Shown one piece after another: positions 55,656 through 64,000 of a DNA stretch of 64,000 bases. The first letter of the stretch is position 1, and each line of letters starts with the position of its first letter. This DNA is from Dolomedes plantarius (taxonomy: Eukaryota > Arthropoda > Arachnida > Araneae > Dolomedidae). A program made the position numbers and the translations under genes. The stretch spans positions 139,361,034-139,425,033 of the forward strand of contig OU015496.1 in NCBI GenBank assembly GCA_907164885.2, given 5' to 3'. Under the pieces are notes generated by a model. That model was not told the origin of the DNA. It ran no database searches and worked only from the letters and a program-made list of their open reading frames with translations.

Positions 55656-56958
55656 CAGAAGCTGTTCACACATTTTTTAGACGATGTATATTGTATTCAC
55701 AAAACTAAATTACATAAAATTCTTGTGTTTTAAATGTTCTATTTGACATCCCTTATTCTGAATTATCTTTCGACACCGCAATTTCCAGGATAATAATGCC
55801 TTTTGAAGTGTCAGAAGAGGTATTCTATCCCATTCCTCCTGAACAGCTTTCCAGAGTCCTGTAAGGGTTTTGGGACGACGTTTGGATAATGCAGATTTTA
55901 AAAGTCCGAAAGCACAAAAATCCATAGGTGATAGATCGGTAGATTTAGTAGGGATATCAGTGAAAGGTATGGCCTTGATACCAGTTTTTTGTTCCATTTC
56001 TTTTAGGAAATTTACAGTGGATTTTGATGTGTGACTGCTAGCTTTGTCCTGATGGAGTCTCACAGATTGATGGCACTGTGGGTAAAGCGATGGTATTTCA
56101 TTCAGAAAAATTGGCGATCAAATATGTTCCTGATAGTATTTGGAGTTAATCTTAACATTTTTTTCCACTATTTTTTTTTTTTAACTTGCCATTATAAAAA
56201 AAACCAGAAACAATCAGGAATCCCTTAGAAAAACTTTCTTTCGATTCTTTGAACCATGTACTTAAATTTTTTTCTCCCCTTTTATGATAATACATGGCTC
56301 TTTTTTTGTTGCAATCATTTAAATACACCCATGATTCATCTATTGTGACAATTGTTTTCCATTTTTCTTTGGATAAGTGTTTCTCATATAGAATTCTGCA
56401 GCGTGTCCTGCGTTCAGCGATATGATTTGGAAGAAGACGATGCACATTGCGTTTTTTCGCTTTCTTAAGATTTAAATCAACGTTTATCATTTTGTTTACA
56501 GTGGACACCGAGCATTTTAATGATTTTGCAACTGTCCTTTGAGTACGGGGATTTTCTTTTAACATTAAACAACGTACCTTTGCAATAGTCGAAGATGTCC
56601 GTTTTTTCCTTGGATACTTGTTTGGAATTTTCGTCCCACTTGAGGCTCCAATTTGACATTTTTTTCCTTTCTTGTTGACGATATTACCTATCGACGCTTT
56701 AGATATCACAAAACCATGACTCTCACATCGTTTTTGGATAACGGAGTATGCATATTTCTCTTCGGAAAGAGCATAAATGTAACCTTCGAACCACTGCTTT
56801 GTTAAAAACGCCATTTTGAATAAAAACAAAACTTTCAAGCCGCAGACGATAAGTTTGACTTTTAAAAACATAGTACAATTGCAATTATTTCTTTTGCAGC
56901 AAACGTTTTTTTATTACCGCTTACCAAAATCGTCTAAAAAATGTGCGAACAGCCTCTG
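55656..56958 (-). mobile_element. DD41D mariner-like element, copy 2
   Basis: 1,303 bp, CAGAAGCTGTTC ... GAACAGCCTCTG, TA at 55654-55655 and 56959-56960. Highly similar to 22062-23361 throughout, same orientation, different flanks. Confidence 0.93.
55710..56871 (-). pseudogene. DD41D mariner transposase, frameshifted
   Basis: From 56871 the frame is open through MAFLTKQWFEGYIYALSEEK, NHIAERRTRC (no stop where copy 1 has one), TIDESWVYLND and GFFYNGKL, then shifts in the A/T run near 56165-56180. A second frame carries LHQDKASSHTS and SPMDF from 56063 to 55710, with the same 41-residue spacing. The lesions differ from copy 1, so the two copies decayed independently. Confidence 0.88.
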
Positions 56959-57707
56959 TATACCTTCATGAAGTCTCTCAGCTTCTTATACAGATAGGCT
57001 GTAAGAGCTTTCTTTATCCCTTTCAAGGGCAACAACCTCCATCGTTTTCACGGTGCAGATTTTTTTTCCGATTTTTTTAACCTAAAGAATCTTGAAAAAT
57101 TTTCCAATTAAAGGTAGCAAAATGTTTTTACTTCTTTAAACTGATAACAGATGGCAGTACTAACAATTGTTTGCTTATTTAACTGGAATACATTGAATGC
57201 AAGTGAAAAAAAGACTAGATTTTGGCATTTGCACTGTGCAAACGACACCCCTCAAAAGGTTAAGGGCAGTTTAATTCAAGGTGTCACTTTTTCAGCTCTG
57301 ACGTAGAAATAGAAAAGTCCTTCGCGAATCTTAGTTATCATTGTCATCGACTGCAACCAAATAAAACACTTTATGAATAAAAACTATTAAATTAGAAGGC
57401 ATGTGCCGCATGCCTTAACACGTTCGAAGAATTTTTTACTGATATGTGTGTCCTGATGATTCCCCGTGGAGTATATCTCAGCATATTTCGCGCATTTTTG
57501 CTCATTATTAAATAATGAAACTACTTTCGCTTTGTAGATCATAACTATTTATTAATTGACACTTACACCATTAATATTTTTTAGATGTATTCGTAGTACA
57601 AGGGTAAAGTGGTATAAAATGCATTTCCCATTTTCATTTATTTATATTTTTTTCCCTGAGGTACGGCATAAAAAAAGCGATTAGGGTTTTGTATATCTCT
57701 ATACATA
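56959..57707. other. Intergenic, no gene
   Basis: AT-rich, nothing recognised. Confidence 0.4.
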
Positions 57708-57709
57708 TA

Positions 57710-58572
57710 CAGGGTGCCCATAATTAAACTTCCCTACTTTAAGGTTGTCTACAGTCGAAACTATTGTTCAGAAAGTTATGAAATTTTGTGTAGGACATAT
57801 TAAAGGGATGGGAATTTGTTTGAGCGAATAAAAAAATTAGTTCAAAATTTCACCACCAGAGGACGTTTTTTGATGAATTACATATTTATGACTGGTTCTT
57901 TACTTAAGTTTTCACCATCTTTTTATCCATAGGTCACCCTAACACAATAACTCATACTCATTAAGTTTTACAATCTTTAAAGTGATTGCAAAGTCGATCG
58001 GAAACTTGTTCGATAACTAATTTTCGGACAAAAGATTTGAAGGACGAAGAAGAAACATATATGCAAATTAATTTTTGTCGACGTAGAGCAGAAGCTGTTA
58101 TAAAACCTAGAAACTTTCATGGAGATTTTGTTTTCAGCGTGCTTGCTATTGCTAATCAGAATGTCATCATTATGATTACCAGATCGAGCTCCCCAGACCT
58201 CAACCTATGCGACTTTTGGCTTTGGGGGCATGTGAAACATCTAGTCAGTCTTGATAAACCAAGAACTATCCCTGATCTGAAAGACAACATTTCACAACAT
58301 GTTTTCAGCATTTCCTCGGACACACTGCGGTCAACTGTAGAACATGCTATCTTACGATTTCAAATGGTGGCTGAAAATGATGGCCGTCATGTTGAACATG
58401 TCTTGATGTAATAATTTTTTTAACTATAGTAAATATTGGCTAAATGTGTAATTCCTCAAAAAACGCCCTCTGGTGGGGAAATTTTGAACTATTTTATTTC
58501 GCTCAAACAAATTCCCATCCCTTCAATATGTCCTACATAAAATTTCAAAAATTTCTGAACATTAGTTTAATG
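57710..58572 (+). mobile_element. mariner-like element with long TIRs, right end truncated
   Basis: Left end CAGGGTGCCCATAATTAAAC after TA (57708-57709). Left inverted-repeat sequence GGGATGGGAATTTGTTTGAG ... CCAGAGGACGTTTTTTGA is matched by TCAAAAAACGCCCTCTGGTG ... CTCAAACAAATTCCCATCCC on the right, so TIRs exceed 100 bp. Right similarity stops at about 58572, so the outer 55-60 bp are missing. Confidence 0.78.
58170..58411 (+). pseudogene. mariner-like transposase, C-terminal remnant
   Basis: SSSPDLNLCDFWLWGHVKHL (around the last catalytic Asp) and IPDLKDNISQHV, then LRSTVEHAILRFQMV and a stop at 58411. The rest of the transposase is missing or unrecognisable. Confidence 0.7.
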
Positions 58573-59596
58573 GTAAGAGTATAATGGTAGAGTATAATGG
58601 TATTTAGTTATAATGGTAAGAGTAAGAAAAAAAATTACTAGAAACAAAATAATTTGATTATACTTCACTTGTTTGCATGTAAAATGCATATCTACTGATA
58701 ATAGAGTACAAGCATCTCGTATTTTAATAGTTTATATCAGTAATCTTAAATCTCGAATGGTAGCCTTAAAAGTTAGTCACTTTTGATGCACCTATTAATT
58801 AGCGGGGAACTGATTTTTATCTTCGGCGACGTAAATAGTCGCTATGTGCCTCAGAGGAAGTAAAAGTGGGGTGGAAACTTAAAAAAAAATTGAAATATCC
58901 CATAAATTGTTTATTGAATAAATAATAATTAGACTATAAAATTTTCATCTGTGGAAAATCAACACCACAGGCCTAGTTAATTTTGAAAATTTTGGGCCTT
59001 CAAAAAATGATATATCGAATTTAATTGGTCTTTAGGCAATTGATCATTAACAACTAATGAAAAATTGTTTAATTCTTTAACTAGTAAGAGATGATACTAC
59101 ACTCGTCTACGCTTTGAATCCGTACACTAGGCCCAGAAGAATCATCAGCTAGTTAAATTGCAGACAGGAAACTCAATGAAACGAATAATAAAACGAATGC
59201 TATAAGTTATTGCAATTGTTCCTAACCAGTTCATTAAGTTCACTTTCAAGCTGAAATTTTGTCTCAAAAATTCTTTAAAACATCAGAAAAATACCTCTTC
59301 CACAGTCCTCACTCAGGGGTAAGAATCGGAGGAATGTATCACGGTAAGGAATATCGCGCAACCAAACGGACTATTTAAAAAATGGCAGGCATATTTCCTA
59401 AGGTGCTGATGATAGATAAGACAACCTAGGATAGATAGACAGGATTGGGTGTAACGGTTTTTAACGTCTACCACAGAGAGAACACTATCATGGCACCTTT
59501 AAAGCAGAGCGTGGAATAGGCAGGACTTGGATATATTGAAACCTGGATAAATTGGCCCCGTGTGCATTCCGAAGGCTATGATGTACTCTGGCTTAC
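58573..59596. other. Intergenic, no gene
   Basis: A short ATAATGGTA tandem at 58568-58615; nothing else. Confidence 0.4.
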
Positions 59597-59647
59597 TTGA
59601 CAGCACTTCGAGTGGCAGACACAGGTTGCCACTCGTAGTGATGTCAA
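59597..59647. other. Strong 21-bp hairpin
   Basis: Arms 59597-59617 and 59627-59647 pair with two mismatches (CGAGTGGCA against TGCCACTCG at the core) around a 9-base loop. It lies within an 86-codon + frame (59560-59820) of no recognised family. Could be a hairpin RNA, a MITE relic or a regulatory structure. Confidence 0.55.
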
Positions 59648-62600
59648 ACAAGAACCTGATAGAACTGCGTAGAGAGTTTGACTGGAAAGTATACAAAGGA
59701 GAACAGGTGACTTACTTAACATTAGGAGGTAGCTTTGACACTGAAGAACTACGAAGGACTTTTACCTACTGCCCAGAATTTTTGTCAATGGTGCAATGTA
59801 ACACAGATTATTTGACGTAAAAGATCCTGATAAAAGCTTTGACTGGCAGCATCTTGTGGGGGATACAGATATACATCTTCTTGAAAGAGACATATAACAT
59901 CATAATTTTTTCGAAATCTCAGTCACTTAGGAATTTTTTCGACATCTATTTCGGTTTATTATTACATTTTAGGAAATCGAAAGTGCACATACCTTCACCT
60001 TAACAGTATGCCTGGAACGTCAAGCAAATCCAAAGAAACTTCCTTATAACCAAAACATTATTTTCTGAATATAAGACACTTGGATTTCCGTGGAGTTCCA
60101 TCTCGGATTTTCTTGGTGTTTCAGGGGTTGCAGTTATGTGCACCGGGGATTTTTACTAGACTTTCCAGAAAAACAGAGGAAGAATGGGACCTAAAAGTTT
60201 CTTATACCGGTAATGTGAAAAGATAAGAGGCTTCAATCCCTTTAAGTAAGGGAAAACTGTGGTGAAAGAAAAATCCATTGAAAGGAGTCCTAATTTAGGA
60301 TTTCATGCCAGATTAGTTTGAAGGCGTTAAAATGGCTACTATTCAAGGTCCTGTTGATTAATGGAATCCCCTAAAATTTTTATTTAGGGTATTAATTAAT
60401 GAAATTTTTTTTGTGAGTTTTGGAGAAGAAGTTGAGCAAAAATAAGTGACGAACGAATGGTTTCAGCCTCGTCCGACGGATGGGGACTAAAAACTGACTC
60501 CTCTCCACACGTGATGTCCTTGTAATTGGAGAAAAGGTCAACCAAAGTCCCTCTTCTCCTGTAGTTAGTATGGGATCATGAGCCTAGTAAACGCAATTAT
60601 GCCATTCATTGTTTGCGGGACTATTAATACATATTATTCAAGAAATGTCATTAATATTTTATTTATATTGTTTAAATTTGCTTCAGAATTAGTAAATATG
60701 TAAATACATTTAATGTGGAATTGTAGTTAGAGATACTCTCATACCCTTTTGAGGTTTATGTGTATTTTAATTTTCTTAAAGTATTTCGAAAGTAATGTTT
60801 ATTTGTTGTCAGACTTTTAGAGCATTTCGGCAGAGAATTCGCCTATGCAAGCAGCTGAAAAATTGCAACGCTCTAAGAAGCTAGTAGAGGCCGGAAGAAC
60901 GATCAACTGTCCATAAATTCAGAGAAGATAGGCGAGATTAAATTGTTACACTTTAGTGCCACATGTTAACGCTTAACTATCGAAAACAATGATTTTGACT
61001 GAAAATCACGTAATTAAAGTTATGCTTCATTAGTCGTAGGATCTCTGATTAGGAAGCATTTTATATAGTACCAGTTTGTAGGTTTGATACTTCGTTTTAT
61101 CATCTTTACTTTTATGTCCAAGTGGTGCGGTCATAAAATTTTTGAATGTGATTTGAGTTATTGTTTAATGCCTTACCACATAATCCTTGGAAGTTTCAAA
61201 ATATTTAGTTATCTTTACAGCTTCAGTGCCAAAGTGTTCTTAATTTGGAGCGTAGAGATGAATTGAGCTGCAAAATGCAAAAAGGGTGTAATTCTTTTTT
61301 TCCTCTTTCGAGATTAAATCACTATTCAAAAGCTCTACGTTCATTCTGTCTTGTTTTAAAGCTCTGTGGATCCAAATCTAGACTTACCTTACATAGCTTT
61401 AACACTCTTAATACCACTTTTGGATCCAATGGCTCAATTGGTAGTTAGATGATTTTTGGAATTTATGGTTTCTTAGATATTTTTGAGTTTTAACAGGTTA
61501 CAGAAGAGACAGATGTTTGAAAATGCTTACTCTTGGGAATCTATTTTAGGATTCTGTAAGCTATTCAGTTCATTTAAACACATCTTAGTATTACATGACT
61601 TACACCTTTTCTGAGTTAGACATTTATAATCAGACTGATGGATAGTTTTTAAACTCATTATTCTGATATTTAGCAAATATTAGAATGTAGAAGTGCATGC
61701 GGCAGATATAATTTCTTTCGGAGTTAAAACTTTTACGGATAAAGATTCACTGAAAGATTAAGTGGAAGATCAAACTGATCTGTTTATATTGCTCAACAGT
61801 TTAAAACAGTTCTGCGGTAAAAAATATATATTTTGCCTATAACTGATGGTTGGGGAAGGTAAAAAGTTTATAAATAAAGAAAAATTAGCAACAAAACTAG
61901 AAACGATGAATTAATCACTCCAAGTTATAATGAGGTTCTTAGGTGTTTAGATATAGGTTTAGTAAAACTTTTGATCTTTAGAAGAAAAGTGCTACTTCAT
62001 TTCCCCCCTTGAACTACATGATAAATATGTAAACGCTGATAATATTCATATAAATATTATATATACTTTTTGGGGAGTAAATTTATGTTTAATAATTGGA
62101 AAATTATCTGTCTTGAATTTATCCATTGGCAAAAGATCTGTGGGGGGGAGTAAAAATAAATCTATTTAAAATCCAAAAGTTTCCTAAAGTGTTATAATCA
62201 GCCATTCAGTCGTAACTTCGTATTTCCACAATTTCAAGCATTTTAGTTTATATTCTGTCTCCCCGTCTATTTGTTCGGTGTTGTCATGAAAGTGGCAGAT
62301 AGGAGGAAATGGGGAAATCCTTCTACTATCCGCTCCAGTTGCTTTCCACATTCCTCTTCTTCTAAGAGAAATATGGAAATAAAAGATCAAAATAAAGTAG
62401 GTTATCAGCTTCCTGCAAGGAATTCAGCTAGTCTATAAATTGCAATTGGGGAAACCAAATTCACGTGTCGTTGCCTTGTTCTCTCTTCATTTCACTTCGG
62501 CTAAGTTGTTCTCGCGTCGTTGAGTTTGTTCATTTTGAATTGGCATCAGGTGAGGAATAACTCCAGTGATCTACTAAGAGAAATATGATACAATGTCTTG

Positions 62601-63325
62601 TTTAGAATTTATTGGGAGTTTCTGAGGCTGTATTTAATCAAATCTAAAGGGAAAAGTTTTGTTTATTGATCTGTATATTTACTCGAATGCCTGATATTCA
62701 GTTTACATTAAAATGATTCTTTCGGAGCAATATTTCGAGGAAATATTGTACAAGATGTATTCCATTGAGATTTATTCTTGAAATATACACCTATCAATAT
62801 ATTATGAGCCTTAATGCAGTTTTGCATAAAAATAAAGTGATAGGAATTTATAAAACTGCCATCATTCATGTGAAAACTTCTTTACTTCTGTGGTTATAGA
62901 AAGAAATTTATGTCACTTTGTATCAACTGTTAGTATCGAGGAGTAGTCGGGTCGTGACAATAATGGGTCTATTTTTAAAGGGAAAAATTTGAAGTTTAGA
63001 TTTTTCTATTTACAGTTCCTGGTTGCTAGCACCTTTTAATTTAAGAAAACAAAAGTAATAATACACTGAAGAATTTATGCAAAGCTATCATCACCAAGCT
63101 TATTTACCCTATATACTGTGTTTAAGAAATCAGAATTGCAATCTGTTTAACTCAAATATAAGGCTAAATACTTAGATTTGAAAGGTGTTTGAATCTAAAA
63201 CTAAAAACACTTTTACTCAACTCCTATTCATTTCAGGACCAAGCGGACAATGCCAAAAAGTCCTACACAGTTCCGTTTAACAATTATGCTGTACTTTTAT
63301 TTTTATTTATTTATTTATTTCTTCT
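59648..63325. other. Intergenic, no gene supported
   Basis: No recognisable coding, repeat or RNA feature; only short frames. AATGGCTCAATTGGTAGTTA at 61428-61447 is a lone tRNA-like box A without box B. Confidence 0.4.
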
Positions 63326-63535
63326 AATGCTCAGGCACTTGTCGTGAGACAAGCGCCTTTTGGTATCCATCTCGAAGTCTTTCTGGCTACTTTATTATGG
63401 GAGCACCATATAAGTGAGCCAGCATTGGTCCCTATGAGGGGACAGCACGTTAAAGACCAAGCTTTATTCGGGATTTGAACCCAAGCCCACTGCGTGGAAG
63501 CTCATGACGCTAACTACTCTACCCTGTGGGCGGCT
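63326..63535 (-). repeat. tRNA-derived SINE, family D, copy 3
   Basis: Inverted: a TTTATTTATTTATTT tail (63299-63321) lies at its 3' side, then CACTTGTCGTGAGACAAGCG, GGCTACTTTATTATGGGAGC, GAGGGGACAGCACGTTAAAG, GGGATTTGAACCCAAG (box B reversed) and the head. The best-preserved copy in the window. Confidence 0.82.
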
Positions 63536-64000
63536 GCTGTACTTTTATAGAACAGCCAGAAAAATCCGATTCCTCCGGTACACCGGATCCCACCGTTTTC
63601 ACCAAGGGCTTAACGGAGGATGCTCAAACATCTGGTTTAACTAGAAATAGTTTTCTATTTATTCACATTTTTAAAACTTTAGAACCCTTTAAGTTTAAAA
63701 TAAATATTTGCTGTATACCCATTAAGTTTAGAGCTAAAAAACTTCTACTGTTGAAACATAACATTTTTTACCCTTATTTTATGTTGTCTTATCGCAGTCA
63801 TAATAGCATACAAAATAAAGGATATCTTGGGTTATTTCATTTAATGAGTGGGATTTTTCTTTTCTAATGATTTAACTTTTTTATAAACCTTTGAAAATGT
63901 CACCTAAACATCTTGTATTGAAAGTCTCAAACTACGCGGAGACACCCTTGATGTCATTTCTCGTTGTTCACAATAATAGATTTAGAGCCCGCGGTCAATT
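63536..64000. other. Intergenic, no gene supported
   Basis: A 113-codon + frame begins inside the SINE (63526) and has no known motif; not called. Confidence 0.35.

Noticed and set aside
59560..59820. 86-codon + frame over a hairpin
   Set aside because: No homology recognised and much of its first half is the inverted repeat.
63526..63867. 113-codon + frame at the window end
   Set aside because: Begins inside a SINE and runs into AT-rich DNA; no motif.

Overview
The window is animal nuclear DNA: AT-rich, intron-bearing, packed with transposon remnants and simple repeats, with no operons, bacterial ribosome sites or CRISPR arrays. The mix of Tc1, mariner, hAT, Helitron, copia and tRNA-derived SINE sequence, with an arthropod-like PrimPol gene, suggests an arthropod, most likely a spider or other chelicerate. 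That placement is inferred from remembered transposon families and is not proven here.

Positions 1-16753 hold the only host gene I can support: the 3' part of PRIMPOL (primase-polymerase) on the + strand. Five exons (105-205, 2547-2739, 3339-3421, 14593-14928, 16569-16753) join in matching phase and end at a TAA. The upstream exons, with the catalytic core, lie outside the window. The 11.2-kb third intron is inflated by a Tc1 element (4799-12455) into which a 6.4-kb copia retrotransposon (4868-11304, minus strand) inserted later. The copia copy is young: its 695-bp LTRs are nearly identical, its 5-bp target duplication is intact, and its gag-pol frame is interrupted by a single TGA.

Positions 16754-33425 are intergenic or intronic transposon sediment: a MITE in a tandem array, a Helitron 3' end, a DD41D mariner abutting a hAT MITE, interspersed repeats, SINEs, GC-rich patches, a 357-bp-arm inverted repeat enclosing a hAT fragment, and a broken mariner.

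Positions 35057-42035 carry two copies of one Tc1-like element. The first has an intact 341-codon transposase. The second has lost its own 3' end, replaced by an inverted copy of its 5' end, and sits inside an unusually AT-rich reverse-transcriptase pseudogene. A six-copy minisatellite lies between them.

Positions 42036-64000 hold MITEs, a LINE fragment, a 377-bp tandem duplication carrying a SINE, a GC-rich patch with paired CCAAT boxes (possible promoter), an internally deleted Tc1, a second DD41D mariner, a truncated long-TIR mariner, another SINE and long stretches without recognisable features. No coordinated host system other than the PRIMPOL tail is visible. The interest lies in nested and rearranged mobile elements.
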